A DNA stretch of 64,000 bases from Laguncularia racemosa. Its lineage: Eukaryota > Streptophyta > Magnoliopsida > Myrtales > Combretaceae. The notes beneath the pieces are model-generated. The model was not told the origin of the DNA, did not search any database, and saw nothing but the letters and a program-made list of their open reading frames with translations. The stretch lies in the NCBI GenBank assembly GCA_037954665.1, contig JBBMOL010000119.1, positions 930,001-994,000 of the forward strand, in the 5' to 3' direction. How positions within the stretch are numbered: position 1 is the stretch's first letter; every line of letters starts with the position of its first letter. This document shows positions 34,536-46,734 of this stretch, piece after piece. The translations under genes and the position numbers were made by a program.

Positions 34536-35330
34536 AGACTTGTGTCAGATGAAATTCTAAACCCCTTAAATTTTACAGATTTTGATAATTGTATTAACTG
34601 TATAAAGGGGAAACAAACCAATAAAAGGAGATTTGAAGCCAATAGGTCCTTAGACGTCTTAGAACTTATACATACATATATTTGTGGGCCATTCCCTACA
34701 GTTGCTTGGAATGGTCAACAATATTTTATAATGTTCATAGATGGTTTTTCACGATATGGTTATCTTTATCTCATTCATGAAAAGTCACAGTCCTTGGATA
34801 TGTTTAAAAATTATAAGGCTGAAGTTGAGAACCAACTCAATAAAAGGATTAAAAGCATTAGATCTGATCGTGGTGGTGAATACTACGGTAGATATGATGG
34901 TTCAGGTGAACAACGTCTAGGACCTTTTGCTAAATTTCTAGAGGAATGCGGTATTATCCCACAGTACACCATGCCTAGTTCACCCACTATAAATGGTGTT
35001 GCTGAAAGACGAAATAGGACACTTAAGGACATGGTAAGGAGTATGATTTGTCACTCCACCTTACTAGAATCACTATGGGGAGAAGCATTTAAGACTGTAG
35101 CATATATCCTTAACAGGGTTCCAACTAAAGTAACTAACAAAACCCCTTATGAACTTTGGACTGAAAAAAAAAAAACCTAGTCTAAAACATTTACATGTGT
35201 GAGGATGTCCAGCTGAGGCACGACCTTATAAGCCCAATGAAAAGAAACTGGACTCAAGAACAGTAAGTTGCTATTTTGTTAGGTACTCTGAAAGATCAAG
35301 GGGTTACAAGTTCTATGATCACACAACTAA
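34536..35330 (+). pseudogene. Copia integrase, first catalytic Asp changed
   Basis: Contains the zinc-region remnant NCINCIKGKQTNKRRF. The core motif LELIHTYICGPF (about 34659-34694) has Tyr where copia integrases have the first Asp (H-T-D). The second motif IRSDRGGEY (about 34858) and the third NGVAERRNRTL (about 34992) are intact. An A12 run at 35165-35176 shifts the frame, and the downstream GCPAEARPYKPNEKKLDSRT segment continues in another frame. The substitution would remove integrase activity. Confidence 0.88.
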
Positions 35331-36714
35331 ATTGATATTTGAGTCAGGAAATGCTCAGTTCTTTGAGGATGTCGAGTTTGCCGGAAGAGATACGGTTAGA
35401 GATATTGTCTTTGAAGAGGAATACGTTGATATTCCCACATGTGTTATTGAATTTGGTCAAGATTCTATTCCTGATCTTCTTCAAGACACAATACAACAAG
35501 ATAATATTGGAGATCCCATTCAAAATACTGTTCCAGAAAAACAAACTCTACCACCTTAAGAACCTATGCCATTGAGGAGATCCACTAAACAAAGAAGAAG
35601 TGCGTTGCCAGATGACTACATCGTATTTCTTCAAGAACATGAGGTTGACATTGGAATGATGGAAGATGATCCAATCAACTTCCGTCAAGCCATTGAAAGT
35701 TTTAAATCTCATAAGTGAATTGATGCCATGAATGAAGAGATAAGGTCTATGAAAGACAATGACGTTTGGGATCTTATCCCATTGCTAGAAGGTATGAAGC
35801 CCATTGGTTGCAAATGGATATTTAAGACCAAGAGGGATTCAAAAGGTAATGTGGAGAAGTATAAGGTTCGTCTTGTTGTAAAGAACTTTACACAGAAAGA
35901 AGGCATCGACTATAAAGAGACTTTCTCACCGGTTTCTTCGAAAGACTCTTTTAGGATTATAATGGCATTAGTGGCACAATTCGATCTTGAGTTACATCAG
36001 ATGGATGTAAAGACCGCCTTCCTCAATTGTGACATTGATGAGACGATCTATATGGTACAACTAGAAAATTTTGTATCGGGAAATCCAAAGAATATAGTTT
36101 GTAAACTTAAGAAATCCATCTGTGGACTTAAGCAAGCATCTCGACAATGGTATTTCAAATTTCATCAAGTGATCACTTCGCTTGGTTTTGAGACGAATTT
36201 GGTCGATGATTGTATATACCATAAATTCTGTGAAAGCAAGCATATTTGCTTGGTTTTATATGTTGATGATATATTGCTTGCCAGCAACGATATAGGCTTA
36301 TTGTACAAAACCAAGAGATTTCTAGCTGAGAATTTTGAGATGAAAGATCTTGGTGATGCCTCATTTGTGTTAGGAATACAAATACATCAAGATTGCTCTC
36401 GAGGTACTCTTGGATTATCACAAAAGAGCTATATTGAAAAGGTACTCAAAATGTATGGCATGCAAAATTGCAAACCAAGTGATACGCTTGTAGCTAAGGA
36501 AGACAAATTTAGTCTTAGTCAGTGCCCTAAGAATGATTTTGAGGAAAAGGAAATGCAAAAGATTCATTATGCATCAATAGTAGGGAGTCTAATGTATGCT
36601 CAGGTTTGTACGTGTCCAGATATTGCGTACATTACAAGAATGTCAAGCAAATACTTGAGTAATCCAGGATTAGACCATTGGAAAGCAGCCAAACGGGTCT
36701 TACGGTACTTATAG
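35331..36714 (+). pseudogene. Copia reverse transcriptase
   Basis: An acidic linker region (35332-35700, with two stops) precedes the RT. The RT segment 35728-36714 is open for 328 codons and shows GCKWIFKTKRDSKGNVEKYK, QMDVKTAFLNCDIDETIYM, SICGLKQASRQW and the catalytic LVLYVDDILLAS (about 36253-36288). GSLMYAQVCTCPDIAY leads toward RNase H. It closes at a TAG (36712-36714). The motifs place it near TNT1-type elements, but the copia lineage cannot be fixed without a tree. Confidence 0.9.
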
Positions 36715-37249
36715 AGAACAAAAGATTACATGTTTACCTATCAGAAGTCAGATCAAATCGAGATCGTTGGGTATACTGATTCCGATTTTGCTAGATGCCA
36801 AGATAGTATGAAGTCTACATCAGGCTACATCTATCTGTTGGCTGGGGGAGCCATCTCTTGGAAGAGCATAAAACAATCCCTTGTTGCTTCTTCTACTATG
36901 GAAGCAGAGTTTGTAGCACGTTATGAGGCATCCAATCATAGAATATGGTTGCGGAATTTTGTCATAGGGCTGCTCATTGTGGATACTATTAATAGGCCAC
37001 TTAAATTATTTTGTGACAATAAGTCAGCAATTCTATATTCTAACAACAATAGGAGCTCGACGAAGTCAAAGCATATAGACATCAAGTTCCTAGTTATGAA
37101 AGAAAGAGTTTAGAGTGGACAGTTGTCAATAGAGCATATAGGAACAAACTCCATGATCGCGTATTCGCTCACTAAAGGAGTGCAACCCAAACTGTTTCAT
37201 GAGCACACTACTCATATGAGCGTCAAGACCTTAAGTGACATTAAGTTTT
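36715..37249 (+). pseudogene. Copia RNase H and C-terminal tail
   Basis: IVGYTDSDFARCQDSMKSTSGY (first Asp), SSTMEAEFVARYEASNHRIW (Glu) and PLKLFCDNKSAI (Asp) are the copia RNase H motifs. A stop lies at 37111-37113, and homology to the usual tail continues (IEHIGTNSMIAYSLTKGV) to a stop at 37249. Confidence 0.88.
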
Positions 37250-37671
37250 AGTGAGAGTTTGTTACCTTGAATGCATTTATGTCGTAGACAAACTTTAATA
37301 AGTTATTTTGGTTTATTATGTTTTGAGGATATCTTTTACAAAAATAAAGTATCTTGTTTGCCTACACTCTGTGTTTTGGTTTATGGTTTGATCTCACTAA
37401 GGCTTATGGTGGACCGGTAGAAAATAAACATGTTAAAATCATATTACATGGAATTTTCTTGCTACACATCCATATCATGATTTATGTCATTCAATTATAT
37501 CAGCATTGTGACCATTGATGGGTAGAGTTACGATAAATGTAATGAATACCTCTTTAATCCTATGTTGATATGACTGATGGACTGGATTGGTTACATATAC
37601 ATTCAGTTCATGACAGCAAATTTGAGCTCATATGGTTTTGCAAAACGTGATTGTAAAGTTATACATATAGT
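37250..37671 (+). other. Copia 3' untranslated region
   Basis: Non-coding sequence between the last RNase H codon and the polypurine tract. No further feature seen. Confidence 0.6.
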
Positions 37672-38182
37672 CCAAGTGGGAGATTGTTGGATCCTTAATC
37701 CAACGTTGGCCTTATATGTGAAACGATTATGTGTTGCGGGCTGTCATATTAAGTTAAGCTCAATTAAAAGTGATCAATAAGATTTGGATATTTGAGTTTT
37801 AATGTATTTAATAGGATATGCCCCCTTTTATGTGTAGAGACCTTATGGATAGTTTCTATTTTTATAATGGACTAAAATAGAAATACCAAAAATGTAACAT
37901 ATAATTATTTATATAAATAGTGATTATGGTCCCTAGGTCATACGTACCTTTCTTGTTTTTTTGAATCCCATCATTAAATAAACTATAAAGGAAAAACAAA
38001 AGGGATCTTTTAAAGAAAACGTATTGATCTTGAAGGCCAACCGCACAATCTAAGAATCGTGGATCGCAATGGATTTAAGTACGCTTCTGCATATTTATTG
38101 ATTAATTCTTAATTATCAAACATGAAAATATGTAGGATTTTATTTGTGATGATTTTCACAAAAGATTATTCAAGATTCAACA
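37672..38182 (+). repeat. Copia polypurine tract and 3' LTR
   Basis: The PPT AAGTGGGAGATTG type sequence lies at about 37672-37684, directly before the 498-bp 3' LTR at 37685-38182. Confidence 0.92.
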
Positions 38183-39242
38183 CTTATAATCATAAATGAA
38201 AAGTTTTGTCTTACTTTTGGGAAAAACAATTATTTAAACCCTCCCTCCTATACTGTCCCTCTTCTCTACCTAGCCTAACCCACACGCATTCTTGAAAACG
38301 ACGACATATATACATACTTCAATTGATCTAGTTTCATAAACTAAAGAATGCAAAAATTAGAACAATTGGCATATCTAGCAACTTGCTTGGGGTTAGGGGG
38401 ATGATCTTGTGAAAACGATTTAAATCTCCTCTACATGTGGAGTGATGCCCTTCATAATCGTAACTCCTAAGTAAAGGTAAAGTTTTGCAAAAATAAGTAG
38501 AAAAGAAAAAAAAAAAAAAAAGAAGAAAACGAAAACGGAAAAGAAGGAAAGATAGTTACCTTAGGATTCAGATACAAATTCTGAGCCGAGAAAGAGAAAG
38601 TCCAAAGCCGAGGGCGAGAGGGGAGGAATGGGGGGTCACAGATGAGAGATGACAGGTTCAGCCGATGATGAGACGACGAGGGACGAGCGACTCTAGAGAG
38701 AGTAAGAGAGATAAGGGTTTGTTTTTCAAATTTTTTCCCTGTTCTTGACAGCTCTAAACTTTGGAGTGAAGGTCAACAACGGTTGATGCTTTACGGTCAC
38801 GGATGATGGACGCGAATGCTGGAGGAAGTGGAAGTTCTTTCGATGATGAGATGACGAGGGATGAGCAACTCTAGAGAGAGTAAGAGAGACGAGGCTTTGT
38901 TTTTCAAATTTTTTTCCTGTTCTGTCAAGAACAGCCTAGCCGTGCTACCGTAGTCGTAGGAGTAGGACTAGGGTCCAGGACATCACTCATGACTCGTGCG
39001 CTAGTGCGCACCCCGCACTCAATAGTTTTTTTTTTCCAAAAATTATTTATTAAATATACAGTAATATTTATTAACTAAATTATAAGAAATAAATTAATAA
39101 ATTCAAGTTTTAATAAATTTAATATTTGTCCAATTATCCATCTTGAATCCTATAGATTTTTTTTTATAACCCATCCTAAATCTTATAAGATACTACTTTA
39201 TAGAGTTTTTAGCAGGGCAGACGGTTCGGAAACTTGACGGTG
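38183..39242 (-). other. hAT 5' non-coding region with a direct duplication
   Basis: Right-hand part of the hAT. On the minus strand a purine/pyrimidine-skewed, G-rich block ends in CCTAAG|GTAACT near 38556, which looks like a 5' UTR exon and donor. A direct repeat of about 90 bp occurs at 38656-38748 and 38841-38930 (both contain CTCTAGAGAGAGTAAGAGAG and GTTTGTTTTTCAAATTTTTT or GCTTTGTTTTTCAAATTTTT). No coding frame. Confidence 0.6.
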
Positions 39243-39271
39243 CTCATCCCGCTTACATCCCTACTAAGAAC
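39243..39271 (-). repeat. Right terminal inverted repeat and target duplication of the hAT
   Basis: CTTACATCCCTA ends at 39263, the inverse of the left terminus. CTAAGAAC follows at 39264-39271 as the right target duplication. Confidence 0.72.
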
Positions 39272-40222
39272 GATATTGGTGGAAGAAAGGTACTACCCTA
39301 AAGGTAATAATACTTCCCTACTTGGAAATCTTGCTTGCTCTTAGAGTTCAGACTATAAATCAATCCTCGCTCTGAAACACCATGATGAATATTAGATGCT
39401 AGTAGAGAATTTAGAAATCGGAACATTAAATAAGTGGATGAATAGTAGGGAAGTTTTAGTGTGTAATAATTCAAAAGTGATTATATGATATAGTTATAGT
39501 ACATTATATTGAATTATAATATATAAAGTTTATTAACAATATTAATGAAATTGTCGATAACTTTTTTAATATAGTAAACAACTTTTACAAAAACTGTTAA
39601 TGGATTTTATATACCGTATTTTGAAATAATATATTATGGTTATATAATATAATTAGTTTTAAGTGAATGAGTGGCTTAATAATTGCAATTGTGGCAAATG
39701 GTAATATGTGTTACAAGGATAATTTCTACACAGACTGTGGTGCAAAGCAATAATGTTACTTAATCTTTTTTGAATAAAACGTTATAAAGATAAAAATTAT
39801 CTCCTAAGATATGGTATGCCTAAACAATACACTCTAAGAATTCAATAGTGTCTTCTAAATAACATACAAATTCTATAAGATCATTTCCTTGATTATCTTT
39901 TGATGATTGGAAATTGGTTTGCATATTCTAATCATCAAGTTTGCTTATGTTATTTCTATAAATTTTTGCTCTCTGTTTAAGTAGGTAAATCCTTTCTTTC
40001 TTTTTGAAGATTAAAAAATATGTATAAACATGTGTGTCTCAAATAATTTATCTTTATATAATATCAAGAGTTCTTCTAAATATTGAATTTCATATTATAA
40101 ATATGAGATTCTAGGTAATATTTTCCCTTGAATTCCCTTTTGTTCTTTTATATATTCTTATAGGTGTAACATTATTATTTTATCTAAATTGACTACTAAT
40201 ATTTTCTTTAAGTGTTTTGGCA
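39272..40222. other. Spacer between hAT and MULE B
   Basis: AT-rich, no supported gene or repeat. Confidence 0.5.
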
Positions 40223-40232
40223 AACTTCTTAT

Positions 40233-40392
40233 GGGTTACATACTTAAATATAGCGATTAAAAAAAATGTAAATATTATACCTATAATAATTGTTTCTAAA
40301 ATAAGTTTCGAAAATGAGGACAACATTTGCAACTTTAGGGATAAAAAACAATTAACTAAAGGCCTAGACCTGGTCTGCACCTTCAGTACAAG
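40233..40392 (+). repeat. Left terminal inverted repeat of MULE B
   Basis: About 160 bp that aligns with the reverse complement of 61874-62039. Shared anchors include CTTAAATATAG / ATTTAAATATAG, GTAAATATTATAC, CAACTTTAGGGATAAAAAA type sequence and the CTGCACCTTCAGT region. Divergence is moderate with small indels. Confidence 0.85.
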
Positions 40393-40975
40393 TTTTATTT
40401 ATTTATTCTTTTAATTTGCAAACCTATAAAGTTGTAAAAAAATGTTTACTGCAAACTTATAAAGAGACTGCAAACCTATAAATTTATTATGAAAGTACTG
40501 CTACAAATCTATAAAAGTGATACAATAAATTTATATAGTATCATAACACGTGATTTGTAATACACAGGAAAAATTTTGCACCGATAATTTATAATATAAA
40601 TACAAATCATCAGTTCATACGTTTATATTTCCATCATTTAATTTCCTTTGCAAATTTCACTTTATCTCATTACTTGCAAATTTTTGTTTCTATAATTTCT
40701 ATTTCATGCAGGTTTTACTTTATTGAAATACGTGTATGAAAATATTTTCATCAAGATCTCGGTATATTTTCTTAAGAAAAAAATTATTTTTGTTATTGTT
40801 ATACTACTTCAAATAAATGCAAAAAAAAAAAACATGTAATTATATATACTCCACAAATTTTATTAAAATATTAGTTATTGTTAATTAACTATTAATTAGT
40901 AATTAATTAGTTGTTAATATATGATTAATTAACATTAGTAAATGAATTACGTTTATATGTTATTATAATGTATTT
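40393..40975. repeat. Subterminal short repeats of MULE B
   Basis: Between about 40415 and 40530 the motif CTGCAAACCTATAAA or close variants recurs four to five times at irregular 20-40-bp spacing. The rest is AT-rich and featureless. Confidence 0.5.
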
Positions 40976-40979
40976 TTGT

Positions 40980-42150
40980 AAACGTAATCATTAAATTAAG
41001 TTGTTGTTAATTAACTGCTAATTAGCAGTAATTAGTCATTTATATGTAAGTAAATAATTGTTAGAAAAGTAATTTGTGATGATTGCAAATGTAAAATATA
41101 TGGATGGTTTTATAAAATGTAGTTATAAATGAAGTAGTTATTAATTATCCATTAATTAAAGGTGATTAATTGTTAATAAATTGTTATAAAATTAATTAGT
41201 AAAAAATTTTGTGTTTGTTGCAAATGTAAAATATTTGTATGGTTTTGTAGAATTAGTTATTGAAGTAAGTAGTTATTAATTATCCGTTAATTAAAGGTGA
41301 TTAGTCTTTAATATGTTGTTAATTAATTGTTATAAAATTAATTAGTAAAAAATTTTGTATTTGTTGTAAATGTAAAATATTTGTATGGTTTTATAGAATT
41401 AGTTATAAAAGTAAGTAGTTATTACTTATCCGTTAATTAATGGTAATTAGTTTTTAATATATCGTTAATTAATTATTATAGAATTAGTTAATGAAAAATT
41501 TTGTATTTGTTGCAAATGTAAAATATTTGTATGGTTTTGTAAAATTAATTATAAAATTAAGTAGTTATTAATTATCCGTTAATTAAAGGTGATTAGTTGT
41601 TAATATGTCATTAATTAATTGTTATAATATTAATTAGTGAAAAATTTTGTATTTGTTGCAAATGTAGAATATTTGTATGGTTTTGTAGAATTAGTTATAA
41701 AAGTAAGTAGTTATTAATTATCTATTAATTAAAGGTGATTAGTCATTAATTAATTGTTATAAAATTAATTAGTGAGAATTTTTGTATTTGTTGCAAATGT
41801 AAAATATTTATATGATTTTGTAGAATCATTTATAAAATTAAATAGTTATTAATTATCCCTTAATTAAAGGTGATTAGTCATTAATATGTCGTTAATTAAT
41901 TATTATAAAATTAATTAGTGAAAATTTAATGTTGGTTGCAAATGTAAAATACTTATATGGTTTTATAGAATTAGTTATAAAAATAAGTTGTTATTAATTA
42001 TCCCTTACTTAAAAATGATTAGTCGTTAATATGTCATCAATTAATCGTCATAAAATTAATTACTAAAAAAGTTAATATCGATTGTACATGTAATATTTTT
42101 GTCTATTACTGTAAAATTAGGTGTAAACTTTAATTGCTATTAATTAACTA
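40980..42150. repeat. Tandem array of about 145-bp units in MULE B
   Basis: The phrase ATATTTGTATGGTTTTGTAG or close variants starts at 41231, 41378, 41523, 41670, 41804 and 41949, spacings of 147, 145, 147, 134 and 145 bp, with degenerate units on both sides (about eight in all). Units also share TTATTAATTATCCGTTAATT and AATTAATTAGT. The array is AT-rich and lies between the left TIR and the PMD gene. Confidence 0.9.
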
Positions 42151-42249
42151 TTAATTAGATAGTAAATAGTCGCTAATTATTCATAAATTAATATATTGAT
42201 GCTAAAATATACTAAATTTTTTAATATATATTTTATTTTGCATAATAGA

Positions 42250-44250
42250 TAAAGCATAGACCTTTTAATCTTTTAGTCTTGACGCAATAGAAGAGACATT
42301 GATCATACGCTGTTTAGGACGGAGAGGTAAACGACCTTTCACTTATCAATTAGTTTATGTTGCAGTAGAAATAGTAAAACATTTCACGTGTTGTTGGTAT
42401 AGGAGCAAGCAACCCTCGCTATTCAATGGCGTGGGTTGTCACTTCGTCGCAACGAGCGTGGCATCCCTCTTGATACTCGAATGGAGCTATACTTGCATTT
42501 GGTTGGAATCGAAGGTGCGAGTCGCTTGTCGTACATACCCCTGAATTGGCACATGATTACAACGTTAGTGGAGCGATAGCGTCCAAAGATGCATACATTT
42601 CATATGCCAACGAGGGAGTTTACAATTACGCTACAGGATGTGGAGATCCAGTTAGAACTCTCCATAAATGGTTAGGTAGTTAAAGGGAGTAGTTGCCTAG
42701 ATTGAGGAGCGATATGTGAAGAATTGTTGGGGGCGAGGTTAGGGCTTAGCAATAGGGGGGTCAGATTAGTATGACATGGCTCTGTGATATGTTTTGAATG
42801 ATCTCATTAGACGCCAATGTTGAGCAAATCCATCGAGCTACTCATGCGTACATACTACAACTGTTAGGGAGATTTATCTTTGCCAATAAATCCAGTGCCC
42901 TTGTTCATGCGATGTGATTACCTTTGTTGGAGCATTTCTACATTACTGGGATGCATAGCTAGGGGTTTGTATGTTTAGCATGGTTATATCGCCAACTTTA
43001 TGTCGCGTCATCACTGTTGGCATACGAGATTGGAGAGGCTACTATTTTGCTACAGGTGTGGGCTTAGGATAGATTTCCCCACATCGTACCTGTTAATCGA
43101 CACAAACTATTTATAGAAGCTGGATATCCACTAGCAGCTCATTGGAACACGTGGAGGGACACATAGTATCACCTACCCACCTACCCATGTTGTCGGCGCA
43201 TATTGAGATGCATTGGATAGGCAAAACATGTAATAGGTATTTTAGTAACCTAATTTTTTTCCTTGCAATTAATCATATTGATCATTTGAAGTCAATATAA
43301 TTTTCTATTTTCAAGTTGAATGGGAGTCGTAAGATGGGAATTTAATTAATCTTCTACTTGATTTTTGTAAAGTTGGCATGCATATTTAGATAGTTCAAGT
43401 GCTACTGATTTGTTTCCACATTGTTGAGTGGCATTTTTCAAACCGAGTGGCCAAGCAGTTTGGTGGGTTCCAATATATCCCATAGCCAGTGAACATGTAG
43501 TCGGAGCTCCATGAAATCGACCTGCATGATCAGATTGATGTTGATTGGATGGTCTGTCATGTAGTGTATTTAAACATGTGGGAACAGCAAGTCGGTTGAG
43601 TCGTTCATATGGATGGCTCTCATAGTGTGCATGATAGTTACCTGCAATGGTATAGATTGATTAGTAGGCAATATATTGGATGCACGGGGGTTGTTCTTGC
43701 ATTTCTAGTAAGTACGGCTTACATCAACACTTTGTAATGTTGAAATAATTGCATAAACGTGGCAAATTTAATTTACGTTTTGTTTATACTTGTAGGGTGA
43801 TACATTGTAACAAATCTACTTATCACTGGATGTAGAGACGGTCGTGAGAATAGCTGCTCAGAGTCTTGAGTTCATGCTTTAGCACAAGGGGTTAACACTA
43901 TACTTGCAATTGCAACAGCAAAATACTTAAGAGGAGGCAAAACCAATTCCTGTGAGACGATGAATGGGGGCATGATGACGACCCTAGAACCAAGGTGACA
44001 CACAGGAAAATCCAATACATGACCAATAGATGCCTATCAATTCTGATGCGATGTATGCTAGCTTAAGGCCGATTTTTAGCCAACACGAGACACCACATCA
44101 ACATTCTATAAGTGGTCCTGCTCTAATGCTGCTAGCTCCATAGAAGAAACGCTTTGAAAAATAACCCATGTATCAAAACACGGGAGTCGCTCTACTAGCT
44201 CCACGTCGAAGGCCAACCAATGCCTTTGCTTGACTAGCTAGACAATTCAC
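42250..44250 (+). pseudogene. PMD pseudogene of MULE B
   Basis: Homologous to the PMD of MULE A but oriented toward the transposase. The first exon ends at 42326 with sequence equivalent to SYAV-stop-DGE followed by a GTAAAC donor, as in MULE A. The core block KMHTFHMPTREFTITLQDVE IQLELSING lies at about 42585-42675. Homology continues through about 44150. Many stops and frameshifts are present. The domain's role in a transposon is unknown; host PMD proteins act in silencing and meristem maintenance. Confidence 0.75.
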
Positions 44251-44579
44251 TAAGGGAAAAGGAGATAGGGATATGAACCGCCAAATTTTATTCATTTTAT
44301 ATGTATATGTTTGATTGAAATGATTAAGTTGATGTATTTTCACATGCAATGTGTATATATATAAATTTACAACTTCCAATTTTCCAAAAAAATTAACAAA
44401 TGTCTAAAGAAATTAACATTTAATATAACTTGTTAATAAATTACAAAATTGCAAATATATATACAGAATATCAAACATCCCCTTTCTACTGTACCAAAAC
44501 AAATTACATGAAGTGGTCGAGGATTCACTTAATCTACAAAAGGAAAAAAAGATAATGTTAGCATCACAAATGCAATGTC
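44251..44579. other. Short spacer between PMD and transposase 3' ends
   Basis: AT-rich DNA between two convergent reading frames. No feature is assigned. Confidence 0.45.
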
Positions 44580-44658
44580 GAACGTGATGAAATATGTATT
44601 GGTATCCATTCGTTACCATTATTTCGTCAATATGGGCATGTTTTTCTATTATGCCCCC
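44580..44658 (-). pseudogene. MULE B transposase, C-terminal tail cut off by Tat copy 2
   Basis: On the minus strand the sequence left of the Tat element reads HNRKTCPY, stop, RNNGNEW. It completes the zinc knuckle whose first half (ITCGLCEVRG) lies at the other side of the insertion near 58290-58259. Together they give C-x2-C-x4-H-x4-C. Equivalent residues in MULE A are HNRRTCPYRNDNGKW. Confidence 0.85.
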
Positions 44659-46712
44659 TGTAAACACCCCATTTTTGCCCTAGGAATGAATAATAATCAA
44701 TTTTCAATTTTTTCTAATTTTTCTTTAATTTAGCAAAAATAATAAAAATATTCAAAAAAATAAAAATAAATAGGAAAACACATCAATTTTGAAAAATGAT
44801 TTAAGAAATGGCAATAATAAATAATAAACAATTTTTACAAATTTTTGAAATTTCAAAAAATACAAAAAAATAAAAAAATCGCATTGCATATATGCAATTT
44901 GCGAAATTAGAAAAATCAGGAAAGTGGGCTAGCCCAGCTGGTCTGGACCACGGGCTAAGGCGCGCGCAGGGGGGCTCGGTCGCAGGTTCGAATCACGGGG
45001 GAAGCAGTTTCCTCATTTTGAGTTTTTTTCACTAATCCAGGACACGTGGCAGCATCCGATTGGCTGGAGGAAGCGCACGCGCCGGGCGCGTGATCGTCTC
45101 CTACCTCGGGTCCGAGATCGCCGGCGGAAGCAAAATTCGTATTTTGGCCGTTTCGATTTGATTTTTTGCACAAATCCAATAGATCTTCAACAGAAATGAG
45201 ATAAACATCATCTAATTGGAATCAAATCTCAACAAATAAAAGGATTTACACAAATCGAAGTTGGTTTTTTTAACCGAAAATCCGATTAGCTTCGATCGGA
45301 GGAAATCCGAGCTTATCCAGCTCGGTTTCAAGTGCCTATAAATAGGAATCAAAGGAGGAAGCTAAAACACGAATCAGAATTGAGAGAAAGTGAGAAAAGA
45401 GAGCAAATCGGAGAGCATCGGAGGAAACCCAAAACCGCGACCACCGATCGGAGCCGAACCACCACCAGGAGACGATCTGGGAGTGAACCACCGCCACCAT
45501 TGAATTCAGCACCCTCAAGAAGTTAGGATTCGACACTTCACTCGTTGCAAAAGACCGTCGGAACGCTGTGAACGAGCCCTCTCCGCCGCCATGTCCAACC
45601 GATCTGACCTGACCCGCTTCGACCCGACCGACCCGACCCGCGCACCGACCCGGATCTAGGTAAGTCGGATTTTTCCGGATTTTTTAATTAATTAATTTAT
45701 TTTATTTATTTATTTATTCCGAATTGATTTATTATTTGTTATTTATTATTTTTTATTTAGTTAGCTATTTATTTATTTGTTTATGTTTTATTTTCAATAA
45801 ATAGGAAAATTGTAGAAATTAGATTTTTCTAAGATTTAATAATGTGAAAATAGTAAAAATAAATAAATAAATAAATAAAAGGAAAATAAGAAAAAGAAAA
45901 TAAAAATATAGAAAAGTAATAAAAATATTAGGAAAATAATAATAAAATTTTAGATTTCAAAATAGGATAGACAATAACTTATGATAAAATAAAAATATAT
46001 ATATAAAAAAAAACTCACAAAAATCATAAAAAACATGAAAATTCAAAAATTAATTAAAAAAATGAGTTTTAGCACTTAGAAAAAAATATTTTCTCAAAAT
46101 AAATACAAAAAATTGATGTTTTCCCTAAAAATCATTTTCAAAAATCAAATTAAAATTTAGGCTTAGATTTTTTCAGAAAAATCCCAAAAGTGGTAAAAAT
46201 ATAAAGCAAAAGAGATTTCAAAATTAAAATTCACAAACACACTTAAAGTTTTCAGAAAAGCGAACTACGACTTGTTTGATCCTGAATAGCAGGTACGTAG
46301 GCACCCATTCGAGTCAACCCATAAAATGAAATAAAAAAATCATTTTCTTGAAATAATTCAAAAACATAATAAAAAGTAACAGAAACACAATAAAACACAT
46401 TTCTAAATAGGAACAATTTTAGGAGATTAGGTGGTAACCGTAAGGTTTTAATAGGTTAGCCTCCGGACTTAGAAACTCTAGTTTTCCCTTTTCCTCTTTT
46501 CAAAAACGAGAAGAGGAAATAACGACGACTAGTGGTCCAAATTAAGACTAATCCGCTCCTTTAGTCTTAATTCAATATTTCCCAACAACAGTTGGGTGGC
46601 GACTCCAAAAATCAAACGAAATTCCTAACTCAAGTCGAGGATCTACATTAGATGAGCATAGGGTCTAGTATAGATCGGATTAGGAATGGGAATTCAAAAA
46701 TTAGACTCGATA
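44659..46712 (+). repeat. 5' LTR of Tat copy 2
   Basis: 2,054 bp. Palindrome ATTGCATATATGCAAT at 44883-44898. A-box TAGCCCAGCTGG at 44930-44941 (perfect consensus) and B-box GGTTCGAATCA at 44985-44995 (10 of 11). An intact G-box CACGTGGC lies near 45043 and TATAAATA at 45337-45344. The intron-like AT-rich block with CTAG|GTAAGT donor and TTTTCAG acceptor runs from 45660 to 46255. Confidence 0.94.
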
Positions 46713-46715
46713 GGA

Positions 46716-46734
46716 TGGCGACTCCACTGGGGAC
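46716..46734 (+). other. Primer-binding site of Tat copy 2
   Basis: TGGCGACTCCACTGGGGAC, 3 nt after the LTR. It is the better preserved form of the site in copy 1 and of the type assigned to tRNA-Arg in Ogre elements. Confidence 0.8.

Larger units (their letters stand above)
31147..38182 (+). mobile_element. Ty1/copia LTR retrotransposon nested in the hAT
   Basis: 7,036 bp with 498-bp LTRs, TGTTAGATCC/TGTTGGATCC starts, CA ends, a PBS for initiator tRNA-Met, gag, protease, integrase, RT, RNase H in copia order (integrase before RT) and a PPT. Flanking 5-mers are CTTAG and CTTAT (4 of 5). The two LTRs differ at roughly 7-8% of positions by eye, more than the Tat LTR pairs. Frameshifts, stops, an internal duplication and changed catalytic residues make it non-autonomous. 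Confidence 0.93.
27706..39263 (-). mobile_element. Ac-like hAT element carrying a captured gene fragment and a nested copia
   Basis: The ends are TAGGGATGTAAG at 27706 and its exact complement finishing at 39263. This end sequence resembles the Ac terminus (TAGGGATGAAA). Near-matching 8-bp target duplications flank it. Inside, on the minus strand, is a degenerate hAT transposase (28340-30487). A class XI myosin fragment lies at 30605-31109 on the plus strand, and a 5' non-coding region occupies 38183-39242. A complete copia element (31147-38182) was inserted later, so the hAT itself is about 4.5 kb. Transcription would run leftward from the right end. The boundaries rest on TIR plus TSD plus transposase placement. 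Confidence 0.78.
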
